Source: Herbidospora daliensis (GTDB lineage: Bacteria; Actinomycetota; Actinomycetes; Streptosporangiales; Streptosporangiaceae). Taken from it: a stretch of DNA of 64,000 bases. Positions 15,472 through 23,521 of the stretch are shown here, piece by piece; position 1 is the first letter of the stretch; every line of letters begins with the position of its first letter. The position numbers and the translations under genes were made by a program. The stretch is from NCBI RefSeq assembly GCF_001570585.1, contig NZ_BBXF01000009.1, positions 62,001 through 126,000 of the forward strand, in the 5' to 3' direction. Below the pieces are notes generated by a model. That model worked only from the letters and a program-made list of their open reading frames with translations. It was not told the DNA's origin and searched no databases.

Positions 15472-16959
15472 ATGACGCGAAGCACGGAGCTGCTGCGTCT
15501 GGCTGATTCGGTCATCCTCCCCGGCTTCGTCGGGACCTCGCCCCCCGACTGGTTGCGCCGGCGTCTCGCCGACGGCCTCGCCGGAGTGGTCTTGTTCTCC
15601 CGGAACGTCGACACGCCGGACCAGCTCGCGGCCCTCACGGCCGCCCTGCGCGCGGAGAACCCCGCGCTGCTGGTCGGCATCGACGAGGAGGCGGGCGACG
15701 TCACCCGGCTGGAGGCCCGGACGGGCAGCTCCCGCCCCGGCAACTACGCCCTCGGCGTGGTCGACGACGTGCATCTCACCGAGGAGGTGGCCAGGGACGT
15801 CGGACACGACCTGGCCGCCGCCGGGGTGACGATCAACTTCGCCCCGGCCGCCGACGTCAACTCCAACCCCGACAACCCGGTGATCGGGCTGCGCTCCTTC
15901 GGCGCCGACCCGGGCCTGGTGGCCCGCCACACGGCGGCCTGGATCAGAGGGCTGCAGTCGGCCGGCGTGGCGGCCTGCGCCAAGCACTTCCCGGGCCATG
16001 GGGACACCGCCGTCGACTCCCACCACGGCCTCCCCGTGGTCGCGGTCAGCCGCGAGGAACTCCACGAGGTGGAGCTGTGGCCGTTCCGCGCCGCCATCGA
16101 GGAGGGCGTGCGGGCCATCATGACGGGGCACCTGGTCGTGCCGGCGTACGACGAGACGATGCCGGCCACCCTGAGCCCGCGCATCCTCACCGACCTGCTC
16201 CGGGGCGAGCTCGGCTTCGACGGCGTGGTGATCACCGACGCCATCGAGATGGCCGCCGTCGCGGCGGTCTACGGCATCGGCGGGGCCGCCGCCCGCGCGG
16301 TGGCGGCCGGGGCCGACTCGATCTGCGTCGGCGGCGAGCACGCCGACGAGGCGACCTTCGACCACATCCGCGAGGCCATCGCCGACGCCGTCGTGAGCGG
16401 CCTGCTGCCGGAGTCCCGGCTGCACGAGGCGTGCGCCCGCGTCGCCAAGCTGGCCGCCTGGCGTCTTCCGCTCCAGGACCGCGTGCTGAACGGCGGCCCG
16501 GTCGGCCTGGCCGCCGCCCGCCGCGCGATCAGGGTCGTCCACCACGACGGCGCCCGCCTGCCGCTCAGCACCGCCCCGCACGTCGTCGAACTGTCGCCCG
16601 ACACCAACCTGGCCATCGACAAGGGCCAGCCGTGGGGCGTCGGCGAGCCGTTGGGAGCGCTCCTCCCGGGCACCACGGTGACCCGCCTCGGCGAGGCCGA
16701 ACTGGCCGACGGCGTGCCCGCCGACCTGCTCGACCGGGCCGCCGACCGCCCGCTGGTCGTGGTCGTGCGCGACGCCCACCGCCACGCCTGGCAGATGGAC
16801 GCCCTCGGCCACATGCTGGCCGCCCGCCCCGACGGCGTGGTGGTCGAGATGGGCCTGCCGGGACGCACCGACCTGGGCGCCGTGCACATCGCGACACACG
16901 GCGCGTCGCGGGTCTGCGGCCAGGCGGCGGCCGAGACCTTGACCGGCCGATTGCCGTGA
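15472..16959 (+). CDS. GH3 family beta-N-acetylhexosaminidase (NagZ-like)
   Basis: This 495-residue protein has the GH3 TIM barrel with the NagZ signature KHFPGHGDTAVDSHHGLP, whose His and Asp act as the unusual acid/base dyad. The nucleophile lies in GVVITDAIEMAA. A smaller second domain of about 160 residues follows, as in actinobacterial NagZ-like enzymes. No signal peptide is seen, so it would cleave imported muropeptide or chitin fragments. The ATG at 15472 is preferred to the GTG at 15460 in the same frame; neither has a strong ribosome-binding site. It stands alone between a palindromic operator and a terminator. Confidence 0.87.
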   Translation: MTRSTELLRLADSVILPGFVGTSPPDWLRRRLADGLAGVVLFSRNVDTPDQLAALTAALRAENPALLVGIDEEAGDVTRLEARTGSSRPGNYALGVVDDVHLTEEVARDVGHDLAAAGVTINFAPAADVNSNPDNPVIGLRSFGADPGLVARHTAAWIRGLQSAGVAACAKHFPGHGDTAVDSHHGLPVVAVSREELHEVELWPFRAAIEEGVRAIMTGHLVVPAYDETMPATLSPRILTDLLRGELGFDGVVITDAIEMAAVAAVYGIGGAAARAVAAGADSICVGGEHADEATFDHIREAIADAVVSGLLPESRLHEACARVAKLAAWRLPLQDRVLNGGPVGLAAARRAIRVVHHDGARLPLSTAPHVVELSPDTNLAIDKGQPWGVGEPLGALLPGTTVTRLGEAELADGVPADLLDRAADRPLVVVVRDAHRHAWQMDALGHMLAARPDGVVVEMGLPGRTDLGAVHIATHGASRVCGQAAAETLTGRLP

Positions 16960-16972
16960 AATCCCCATAAGC

Positions 16973-17004
16973 AACGGCCTCGCGGGCGCAGCCGCGGGGC
17001 CGTT
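16973..17004 (+). terminator. Intrinsic terminator after GH3 gene
   Basis: AACGGCC pairs with GGCCGTT and an inner CGCGG pairs with CCGCG around a short loop, with one mismatched position between them. TTTCCATTTCC follows. It starts 14 bp after the GH3 stop. Confidence 0.75.
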
Positions 17005-17129
17005 TCCATTTCCAGACCAAAATTCTGATCACAGAGTGCTATCAAACAACTACGCAGAGCTATATGCTCGGCAGTGCTTTGACCGGCCAGTCAAACAGAC
17101 CGTCAAGGAAAGCGCGAGAAGGAGCCGTA

Positions 17130-17387
17130 GTGATCAAGAAGATCTGCGTGACCAGTGCGATGCTCGCGGCCGCCGCGGGTGCGAGCCTCATCGCCACCCC
17201 GGCCCACGCCGACACGTGGTCCGACAACTGGAGCGCGAACATCGGTTCGGCTCAGTCGGGCAACAACTTCGGCTGGGTCGCGGCGCGCAACGCCGGCTCC
17301 GGCCGTTCGACGAACGTCAACACCATCAACGGCATCTCCGCTACCGCCACTGGCGGCAGCGTGACCGTGGTCTACATCTTCAAGTAA
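17130..17387 (+). CDS. Small secreted Gly/Ser/Asn-rich protein, copy 1
   Basis: This 85-residue protein has a Sec signal peptide with cleavage after ATPAHA (about residue 28), leaving a 57-residue mature chain that starts DTW. The mature part is rich in Asn, Ser and Gly (NIGSAQSGNNFG, then STNVNTINGIS) and has no Cys. The GTG at 17130 is chosen because GAAGGAG lies 6 bases upstream; the longer open frame has no such site. A paralogue follows 45 bp later and is 33/46 identical over the first part of the mature chain. I do not recognise a named family; chaplin and rodlin motifs are absent. A surface, spore-coat or amyloid-like role is possible but unproven. Confidence 0.75.
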   Translation: MIKKICVTSAMLAAAAGASLIATPAHADTWSDNWSANIGSAQSGNNFGWVAARNAGSGRSTNVNTINGISATATGGSVTVVYIFK

Positions 17388-17432
17388 ACCGCGGTCGCGT
17401 CCCCAGCACTCACCCCACCCGAAGGAGAGAAC

Positions 17433-17693
17433 ATGTTCAAGAAGCTCGCCGTGACCGGTGCCGTCGTCGCCGCCTGTGGCGCGACCCTGCTGGCCGCCGC
17501 CCCCGCCCACGCCGACACCTGGATCAGCAACGGCAGCGTGAACCGCGGCTCCGCCCAGTCGGGCAACGTGTTCGGCAACGTCGCCGCCACCAACATCGGA
17601 AGCGGTTCGTCGACCAACTCCAACACCATCAACGGTGTCTCGGTCACCGCCCGCAACAGCGTGGCGGGCCTCGCCTACCGCTTCGACGACTAG
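17433..17693 (+). CDS. Small secreted Gly/Ser/Asn-rich protein, copy 2
   Basis: This 86-residue protein has a signal peptide ending APAHA (about residue 28) and a mature chain starting DTW. The core GSAQSGN-x-FG-x-VAA-x-N-x-GSG-x-STN-x-NTING is shared with the preceding gene, while the last 12 residues differ and end RFDD instead of YIFK. ATG 17433 follows GAAGGAGAG. The two genes are tandem, share a strand and end at one strong terminator, so they form a bicistronic unit made by duplication. The alternation of conserved Gly/Ser/Asn and variable hydrophobic positions suggests a short beta-repeat fold. Confidence 0.78.
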   Translation: MFKKLAVTGAVVAACGATLLAAAPAHADTWISNGSVNRGSAQSGNVFGNVAATNIGSGSSTNSNTINGVSVTARNSVAGLAYRFDD

Positions 17694-17703
17694 TCGTCGA
17701 CTC

Positions 17704-17744
17704 CGGCGCGCGCCGGGCTCTCCTTCCGGGCCCGGCGCGCGCCG
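17704..17744 (+). terminator. Strong terminator after the small secreted pair
   Basis: A perfect 15-bp GC stem (CGGCGCGCGCCGGGC with its complement) encloses an 11-nt loop. It begins 10 bp after the stop of the second small gene. A stem this stable also stabilises the 3' end of abundant mRNAs. Confidence 0.85.
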
Positions 17745-17862
17745 CCGTGCGTTGCGGCCATGATGGGTTCTTGTACGTCATGCCGGGCGCGAGACGCGGG
17801 CGGCCGAAGGCCGACCGTGGCTCGCGCTTTGAATCTGCCGCAAAGCGCAAGGGGAAATGTCG

Positions 17863-18675
17863 ATGAAGGCCGCGTATGTCACCTGGGACGGCCCCGATCC
17901 GGAACGCGAGACCGTGCTCTCGGCGTGGCTCGCCGAGGGGATCGAGGGCGCACCCGTGCGCTGGGACGACCCCGAGGCCGACTGGTCGGAGTTCGACGCG
18001 GCCGTGGTCCGCTCACCGTGGGACTACGTCGGCCGGCGTGACGAGTTCATCGACTGGGCCTGGCGGGCCGAACAGCACACGCGGGTGCTCAACCCGGCGT
18101 CGGTGCTGGCCTGGAACACCGACAAGACCTATCTGAAGCACCTGGGCGTGCCGACCGTGCCGACCCACTGGAGCTCGCTCGCCCTGCCCGACTGGGCCGA
18201 GTACGTCGTCAAGCCGACCATCTCCGCCGGGGCCCGCGACACCATCCGCACCCCCTCCGCCGAGAAGGCCGCCGCGTTCGCCGCCTCTCTTGAGGCGCAG
18301 GGCCGGCCGATCATGGTGCAGCCCTACGTCGAGAGCGTCGAGCACGAGGGCGAGTTGTCCCTCCACTACTTCAACGGCCAGTTCAGCCACGCCGTCAGGC
18401 GCACCCCGCTGCTGGTCGCGGGCGTCGGCGACCTCGACGACGCCGGGATCAAGGCCACCCTGCGCGACCCCGACGACGACCAGTTCGACCTGGCCGAGGA
18501 GATCCTGGGCAAGGTGGCCGAAACGCTCCTCTACGCCCGCATCGACCTCGTGCGCATGCCCGGCGGCGAGCCGGTGCTGATCGAGCTGGAGCTCACCGAG
18601 CCGTTCCTCTACCTCGACGCCGAACTCGAGGCGCCGGGCCTGTTCGCCCGCGCGCTGAAGGAGATGCTCTCCTAA
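17863..18675 (+). CDS. ATP-grasp enzyme, RimK/glutathione-synthetase-like
   Basis: This 270-residue protein has the ATP-grasp layout: an N-terminal domain with AAYVTWDGPDPE and VVRSPWDYVGR, a nucleotide-binding part with NTDKTYLKHLGVPTVPT, YVVKPTISAGARDT and IMVQPYVESVEHEGELSLHY, and C-terminal metal ligands in ARIDLVRMPGG and LIELELTEPFLYLD. It should join a carboxylate to an amine or thiol using ATP; the substrate is unknown. ATG 17863 is preferred because AAGGGG is 8 bases away; the in-frame ATG at 17857 is only 2 bases from it. Its stop overlaps the convergent SDR gene by 4 bp. Confidence 0.8.
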   Translation: MKAAYVTWDGPDPERETVLSAWLAEGIEGAPVRWDDPEADWSEFDAAVVRSPWDYVGRRDEFIDWAWRAEQHTRVLNPASVLAWNTDKTYLKHLGVPTVPTHWSSLALPDWAEYVVKPTISAGARDTIRTPSAEKAAAFAASLEAQGRPIMVQPYVESVEHEGELSLHYFNGQFSHAVRRTPLLVAGVGDLDDAGIKATLRDPDDDQFDLAEEILGKVAETLLYARIDLVRMPGGEPVLIELELTEPFLYLDAELEAPGLFARALKEMLS

Positions 18676-19433
18676 CCGTGGGCGGTGATGCCGCCGTCGA
18701 CCGGGATGACGGTCCCGGTGAGGTAGGAACCGGCCCGTGAGGCCAGGAAGATCGCCGTCCCGGCCATGTCGTCGGGACGGCCGATCCGGCCGAGCGGCAC
18801 GCTCGCCGCGACCATCTCGCGGGCCTGCGGGTCGTCGAGCACGAACGCCATCATCTTCGAGTCGAACGGCCCGGGGGCGATGGCGTTGACGGTGATCGAC
18901 TCCTTGGCCAGGCGGTCGGCCAGGTGCCGGGTCAGCATGTGGACCGCCGACTTCGTGGCCGAGTAGGCGTAGCTCTCCATCGGCGGGGTGCGCAGGCCGT
19001 CGACCGAGCCGATGTTGATGACCCTGGCCGGGTCGTCGGGGGTCGCGGCCTTCCTGAGCAGCGGCAGGAACCGCTGCGTCAGCGCGAAGACGCCCTTCAC
19101 GTTGATGTTCCAGAGCTTGTCGAAGGCCGCGTCGGGATAGTCGTCGAGGGGCGCGCCCCAGGCCGCGCCGGCGTTGTTGACCAGCACGTCGAGCCGGTCG
19201 TGGCGGGCGGCGACCAGGTCGTACACGGCCTCGACGCCCTCGCGCGTGGACAGGTCGGCCTGGACCGAGCCGCAACCGAGCGCGGCGGCGGCCTCCTCCA
19301 GCTGGTCTTTCTTGCGGGCGGTCAGGTAGACGGTCGCGCCGCCGTCGACGAACCCCTGGGCGATCATCCGCCCGATCCCTCGGGATCCGCCGGTCACCAC
19401 GACGATCTTGCCTTCGACCGAGAAGAGAGTCAT
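18672..19433 (-). CDS. Short-chain dehydrogenase/reductase
   Basis: This 253-residue classical SDR has TGGSRGIG at residues 14-21 for NAD(P) binding, NNAG at about residue 90, and the catalytic Tyr157-x3-Lys161 in YSATK with an upstream Ser. The C-terminus GSYLTGTVIPVDGG is typical of 3-oxoacyl-ACP reductase-like and RhlG-like enzymes. Arg18 after the glycine motif suggests NADPH preference. A perfect 14-bp palindrome lies 11 bp upstream of the ATG, suggesting control by a TetR-type regulator encoded elsewhere. The substrate cannot be told. Confidence 0.87.
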   Translation of the reverse strand: MTLFSVEGKIVVVTGGSRGIGRMIAQGFVDGGATVYLTARKKDQLEEAAAALGCGSVQADLSTREGVEAVYDLVAARHDRLDVLVNNAGAAWGAPLDDYPDAAFDKLWNINVKGVFALTQRFLPLLRKAATPDDPARVINIGSVDGLRTPPMESYAYSATKSAVHMLTRHLADRLAKESITVNAIAPGPFDSKMMAFVLDDPQAREMVAASVPLGRIGRPDDMAGTAIFLASRAGSYLTGTVIPVDGGITAHG

Positions 19434-19444
19434 GCAGCGAGGGT

Positions 19445-19458
19445 ACCGACCGGTCGGT
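19445..19458. promoter_or_regulatory. Palindrome upstream of SDR gene
   Basis: ACCGACCGGTCGGT is a perfect 14-bp palindrome 11 bp upstream of the SDR start, where the leader or promoter would lie. Its form is like many TetR-family operators. No regulator gene is adjacent. Confidence 0.5.
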
Positions 19459-19510
19459 CTGTGCGAAACGCATGACGGTCTCCCCAGGGCCTCGTGTTAG
19501 CCTTGCCCCC

Positions 19511-19561
19511 ATGCAGCGCGCCCATCTGACGACGACGCCGGACTCCGTCCCGGCGCGCTGA
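19511..19561 (+). CDS. Attenuator leader peptide with three Thr codons
   Basis: The 16-residue frame MQRAHLTTTPDSVPAR begins at ATG 19511 and ends at TGA 19559-19561. Codons 7-9 are ACG ACG ACG, three consecutive threonine codons, in a leader directly upstream of a threonyl-tRNA synthetase gene. A 14-bp terminator-like hairpin starts 15 bp after the stop. This is the expected layout of ribosome-mediated attenuation: stalling at Thr codons when charged tRNA-Thr is scarce would prevent the hairpin and allow thrS transcription. A weak alternative pairing (CCCGG at 19549-19553 with CCGGG in the hairpin) is possible. The gene is too short for ordinary gene callers. Confidence 0.7.
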   Translation: MQRAHLTTTPDSVPAR

Positions 19562-19575
19562 CCACTGCCTTACTT

Positions 19576-19606
19576 CGAAGCCCGGGGCGCACCGCCCCGG
19601 GCTTCG
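19576..19606 (+). terminator. Attenuator hairpin in the thrS leader
   Basis: CGAAGCCCGGGGCG and CGCCCCGGGCTTCG form a perfect 14-bp stem with a 3-nt loop, 42 bp before the thrS ATG and 15 bp after the leader-peptide stop. There is no upstream gene it could serve, since the SDR gene diverges, so it most likely controls entry into thrS. The downstream tract GTGTGTCG is only partly T-rich. Confidence 0.75.
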
Positions 19607-19647
19607 GTGTGTCGTGTGCGTCCCTTCCTCATCAGGGAGACACGATC

Positions 19648-20853
19648 ATGTACGACCACCGCAGGCTCGGCCGCGAACTCGACCTGTTCGACGGCGATCC
19701 GCTCATCGGCGCGGGGTTGCCCTTCTGGCTGCCCGACGGCGCGGCGGTCCGGATGGCGCTGGAGGACTACGTCCGCGACGTCGAGAGACGCAACGGCTAC
19801 CGGCACGTCTACTCGCCGATCATGGGCAAGCGCGAGCTCTACGAGATCTCCGGCCACTGGGACCACTACCGCGACGACATGTACCCGCCGATGGCGATCG
19901 GCGAGGAGCAGGTGGTGCTGCGGCCCAGCCTGTGCCCGCACCACGCGCTGATCTACCGCGCACGCGGGCGCAGCTACCGCGACCTGCCGCTCCGGCTGGC
20001 CGAACTCGGCGGCATGTACCGCTCGGAGCTGTCGGGGGTGCTGGGCGGGCTGACCCGCGTGCGCGCCATCCAGCTGAACGACGCGCACATCTTCTGCACC
20101 GCCGACCAGGCGGTCGAGGAGGCCCGTGCGGCCCTCGAACTGATCGCCGCCGCCCACGCCGCCATGGGCGTCAAGCCCGTCCGCTACCGGCTCTCACTCC
20201 CGGGTTCCTCCGGGAAGTACGTCGCGGTCCCCGGTCTCTGGGAGCGCGCGGGGGAGATGCTGCGCGAGGTGCTGCACGACGTCGACTACGAGGCCGTCGA
20301 GGGCGAGGCCGCCTTCTACGGGCCGAAGATCGACATCCAGATCGCCGACAACCTCGGCCGCGAGTCGACCCTGTCGACCGTCCAGATCGACCTCTACCAG
20401 CCCGCCCGGTTCGACCTCGAGTACACCGGCTCCGACGGGGCCCGGCACCGGCCCGTCATGGTGCACCGGAGCATCGTCGGGAGCGTGGAGCGGGCCGTCG
20501 CCCACCTGATCGAGGTGCACGGCGGCGCGTTCCCGGCCTGGCTCGCCCCGGTGCAGGCGGCGGTGCTGCCCCTCGGCGAGGACGAGGTCGCCTTCGCCGA
20601 CGAGGTGGTCCGGCGGTGCGCCGATCTCGGGCTGCGCGCCGACCTCGTGGGGCCGGAGAAGGGCGGCCTGGGGGCGCGGATCCGGGAGGCGCGGCTCGTG
20701 CCGTACCAGCTGATCGTCGGCTCCCGGGAGGTCGCCGCCGGCGAGGTGTCGATCCGGCTCCGCGACGGCCGCAAACTCGCCGCCCTGCCGGTGGGCGAGG
20801 CCCTGGCGAAGATCGCGGAGATCACCTCGCGACGGGAGAGCGGGTTGTGGTGA
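19648..20853 (+). CDS. thrS: Threonyl-tRNA synthetase lacking TGS and editing domains
   Basis: This 401-residue protein is the class II catalytic core plus anticodon-binding domain of ThrRS. Canonical enzymes are about 640-660 residues; here the N-terminal TGS and editing domains are missing from the start. Zinc ligands are kept: Cys96 in RPSLCPHH, His147 in NDAHIF and His273 in MVHRSIVGS. Motif 3 is IVGSVERA and the C-terminal HGTP domain is complete. It charges tRNA-Thr but cannot clear mischarged Ser-tRNA in cis. A Thr-codon leader and attenuator precede it. It is probably a second, starvation-induced ThrRS, with a full-length one elsewhere; antibiotic-resistance paralogues are an alternative. 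Confidence 0.87.
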   Translation: MYDHRRLGRELDLFDGDPLIGAGLPFWLPDGAAVRMALEDYVRDVERRNGYRHVYSPIMGKRELYEISGHWDHYRDDMYPPMAIGEEQVVLRPSLCPHHALIYRARGRSYRDLPLRLAELGGMYRSELSGVLGGLTRVRAIQLNDAHIFCTADQAVEEARAALELIAAAHAAMGVKPVRYRLSLPGSSGKYVAVPGLWERAGEMLREVLHDVDYEAVEGEAAFYGPKIDIQIADNLGRESTLSTVQIDLYQPARFDLEYTGSDGARHRPVMVHRSIVGSVERAVAHLIEVHGGAFPAWLAPVQAAVLPLGEDEVAFADEVVRRCADLGLRADLVGPEKGGLGARIREARLVPYQLIVGSREVAAGEVSIRLRDGRKLAALPVGEALAKIAEITSRRESGLW

Positions 20854-20896
20854 CTAAGCTTTCGCTGACCGCCCATTACTACCGAGGGAACCCGCG

Positions 20897-22114
20897 ATGA
20901 GCGACGTGCGTGCCGAGTACGAGGAGCTGAAGGCCAGGGGACTGAAGCTCGACCTGACCCGGGGCAAGCCCGCCTCGGCCCAGCTCGATCTTTCGACCCC
21001 GATGCTCTCGCTGCCCGGGACGTCCTACCGCTCCGCCGACGGCACCGACACCCGCAACTACGGCGGCCTCAACGGCCTGGCCGAGCTCCGGGCGCTGTTC
21101 AGCGGGTTCCTCCAGGTCCCGGCCTCGCAGCTGATCGTGGGCGGCAACTCCAGCCTCGCCCTCATGCACGACGCGATCGTCCACTGCCTGCTGGGGGTGC
21201 CGCTCGGCGCCGCCCGGCGGTGGGCCGACGAGGAGCGGGTGGCCTTCCTGGCGCCCGTACCGGGCTACGACCGGCACTTCGCGCTGTGCGAGCGCTTCGG
21301 CATCGAGCTCATCCCGGTCGCGATGACCCCCGCCGGCCCCGACATGGACGAGGTCGAGCGCCTCGTCGCCGCCGACCCGGCGATCAAGGGCATCTGGTGC
21401 GTGCCGAAGTACTCCAACCCCGACGGCACGACCTACTCGGCCGAGACCGTCGCGCGGCTGGCCACCATGACCACCGCGGCGCCCGATTTCCGGATCTTCT
21501 GGGACAACGCCTACGCCATCCACCACCTCTTCGACCAGGAGGCCGAGCTCGCCGACCTGCTGGCGCTGGCCACCGAGGCCGGCAACGCCAACCGGGTGTT
21601 CGTCTTCGGCTCGACGTCGAAGGTGACCCTGGCCGGGTCGGGCGTCTCGTTCTTCGGCGGCTCGCCCGAGACGATCGCCTGGTTCCTCGGCTACATGGGC
21701 AAGGGCACGATCGGCGCCGACAAGGTCAACCAGCTGCGCCACGTCGAGTTCCTGCGCGACGAAGACGGCGTGCGCGCCCACATGCGCGCCCACGCCGACC
21801 TGATCAGGCCCAAGTTCGAGACCGTCGACCGCATCCTGTCGAAGGAGCTCTCGGGCCTGGCGACCTGGTCGTCGCCGCTCGGCGGCTACTTCATCTCGCT
21901 CTCGGTGCCCGAGGGCACGGCCAAGGAGGTCGTGCGCCGCGCCGCCGAGGCCGGCATCGCGCTGACCCCGGCCGGGGCCACCCACCCCTACGGGCAGGAC
22001 CCGGCCGACTCGGTCATCCGCATCGCCCCCACGTTCCCCGACACGGCGGAGCTGGAGGCGGCCATCAGCGGCCTGGCCGTCTGCGTGCGCCTGGTGGCGG
22101 CCGAGCGCGCCTGA
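20897..22114 (+). CDS. PLP-dependent aspartate-type aminotransferase
   Basis: This 405-residue protein matches the corynebacterial/actinobacterial aspartate aminotransferase subgroup: LDLTRGKPASAQLDLS at the start, RNYGGLNGLAELR, LIVGGNSSLALMHD, IKGIWCVPKYSNPDG, FRIFWDNAYAIHH and the PLP lysine Lys242 in FGSTSKVTL. It should interconvert aspartate/2-oxoglutarate and oxaloacetate/glutamate. It begins 43 bp after the thrS stop on the same strand with CGAGGGA upstream, so it may share the thrS transcript; aspartate is the precursor of threonine, which makes co-control sensible. Glutamate decarboxylase follows. Confidence 0.85.
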   Translation: MSDVRAEYEELKARGLKLDLTRGKPASAQLDLSTPMLSLPGTSYRSADGTDTRNYGGLNGLAELRALFSGFLQVPASQLIVGGNSSLALMHDAIVHCLLGVPLGAARRWADEERVAFLAPVPGYDRHFALCERFGIELIPVAMTPAGPDMDEVERLVAADPAIKGIWCVPKYSNPDGTTYSAETVARLATMTTAAPDFRIFWDNAYAIHHLFDQEAELADLLALATEAGNANRVFVFGSTSKVTLAGSGVSFFGGSPETIAWFLGYMGKGTIGADKVNQLRHVEFLRDEDGVRAHMRAHADLIRPKFETVDRILSKELSGLATWSSPLGGYFISLSVPEGTAKEVVRRAAEAGIALTPAGATHPYGQDPADSVIRIAPTFPDTAELEAAISGLAVCVRLVAAERA

Positions 22115-22150
22115 CCCCGGTGACCGCTCGGTGACTGATAGACATCGAGC

Positions 22151-23521
22151 ATGGCGTTGCATTCCGGACACGCGCACCACAAGCACCCGGCGTCGCGATC
22201 GGTCAACCCGGTCACGGCGCTGGGTCTCGACCTGACCGCGCCCACCCACCGGCTGTTCGACACACCGGTGCCCGCCGAGGCGGCGTGGCAGTTCGTCCAC
22301 GACGAACTGATGCTCGACGGGAACGCCCGGCTCAACCTGGCCACGTTCGTGACGACGTGGATGGAGCCGCAGGCCGCCCGGCTGATGGCCGAGTGCGCCG
22401 ACAAGAACATGATCGACAAGGACGAGTATCCGCAGACGGCCGAGTTCGAGCGCCGCTGCGTCTGCATCCTGGCCGACCTGTGGAACGCCCCGTCCCCCTC
22501 CGACGTGATCGGCACCTCGACGACCGGGTCGAGCGAGGCGTGCATGCTGGCCGGGATGGCCCTGAAACGCCGCTGGTCGGGGCCGGGGAAACCCAACCTG
22601 GTCATGGGGGCCAACGTCCAGGTGTGCTGGGAGAAGTTCTGCCGCTACTGGGAGGTCGAGCCCCGGCTCGTGCCCATGTCGGGGGAGCGGTTCCACCTGA
22701 CCGCCGAGGAGGCGGTCAAGTACTGCGACGAGAACACCATCGGGGTGGTCGCGGTGCTCGGGTCGACGTTCGACGGGTCGTACGAGCCGGTCGCGGAGAT
22801 CTGCGCGGCCCTCGACGCCCTGCAGGACGCGCGCGGGTGGGACATCCCCGTCCACGTCGACGGGGCCTCGGGCGCGATGATCGCGCCGTTCCTCGACCCG
22901 GAGCTGGTGTGGGACTTCCGGCTGCCCCGCGTGGCCTCGATCAACACCTCCGGGCACAAGTACGGACTGGTCTACCCCGGCGTGGGCTGGGTGTTGTGGC
23001 GGCACACCTCGTGCCTGCCGGAGGAGCTCATCTTCCGGGTCAACTACCTCGGCGGCAACATGCCGACCTTCGCCCTCAACTTCTCGCGGCCCGGCGCCGA
23101 GGTGGTGGCGCAGTACTACAACTTCCTGCGGCTCGGCCGTCAGGGCTACCAGGAGGTCCAGGGCATCTCACGGGCGGTCGCCACCCACCTGGCGCGGAAG
23201 ATCGCCGACATGGGGGTGTTCCGGCTCATCTCCCGCGGCGACGAACTGCCGGTGTTCGCGTTCACGACGGCCGATTCGGTGACGGCCTTCGACGTGTTCG
23301 ACGTGTCGCGGCGACTGCGGGAGCGGGGGTGGCTGGTGCCGGCGTACACGTTCCCGAAGGACCGGGAGGACCTGGCGGTGCTGCGCATCGTGGTCCGGAA
23401 CGGGTTCACCCACGACCTGGCCGATCTGCTGCTGGCCGATCTGGCGCGGGTGCTGCCCGACCTGGAGGCGCAGCCGCATCCGATGCACCGGGAGATGAAG
23501 GCGATGGGCTTCCATCACTGA
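22151..23521 (+). CDS. gadB: Glutamate decarboxylase
   Basis: This 456-residue PLP enzyme has the full GadB layout: [20 protein letters not shown], the cofactor-phosphate loop [31 protein letters not shown] with the conserved Asp, and the Schiff-base lysine Lys270 in [14 protein letters not shown]. It converts glutamate to GABA with proton consumption. The C-terminus lacks the long regulatory tail of plant enzymes. The start ATG 22151 lies 36 bp after the aminotransferase stop. GABA metabolism may link to the aldehyde dehydrogenase near the window start, but the genes are 19 kb apart. It overlaps the convergent ComB-like gene by 7 bp. Confidence 0.92.
   Translation: MALHSGHAHHKHPASRSVNPVTALGLDLTAPTHRLFDTPVPAEAAWQFVHDELMLDGNARLNLATFVTTWMEPQAARLMAECADKNMIDKDEYPQTAEFERRCVCILADLWNAPSPSDVIGTSTTGSSEACMLAGMALKRRWSGPGKPNLVMGANVQVCWEKFCRYWEVEPRLVPMSGERFHLTAEEAVKYCDENTIGVVAVLGSTFDGSYEPVAEICAALDALQDARGWDIPVHVDGASGAMIAPFLDPELVWDFRLPRVASINTSGHKYGLVYPGVGWVLWRHTSCLPEELIFRVNYLGGNMPTFALNFSRPGAEVVAQYYNFLRLGRQGYQEVQGISRAVATHLARKIADMGVFRLISRGDELPVFAFTTADSVTAFDVFDVSRRLRERGWLVPAYTFPKDREDLAVLRIVVRNGFTHDLADLLLADLARVLPDLEAQPHPMHREMKAMGFHH

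Noticed and set aside
20879-23005. 708-codon minus-strand open frame across the aminotransferase and gadB
   Set aside because: Codon-position GC bias and conserved PLP motifs are on the plus strand; the antisense product is Arg/Gly/Val-rich noise.
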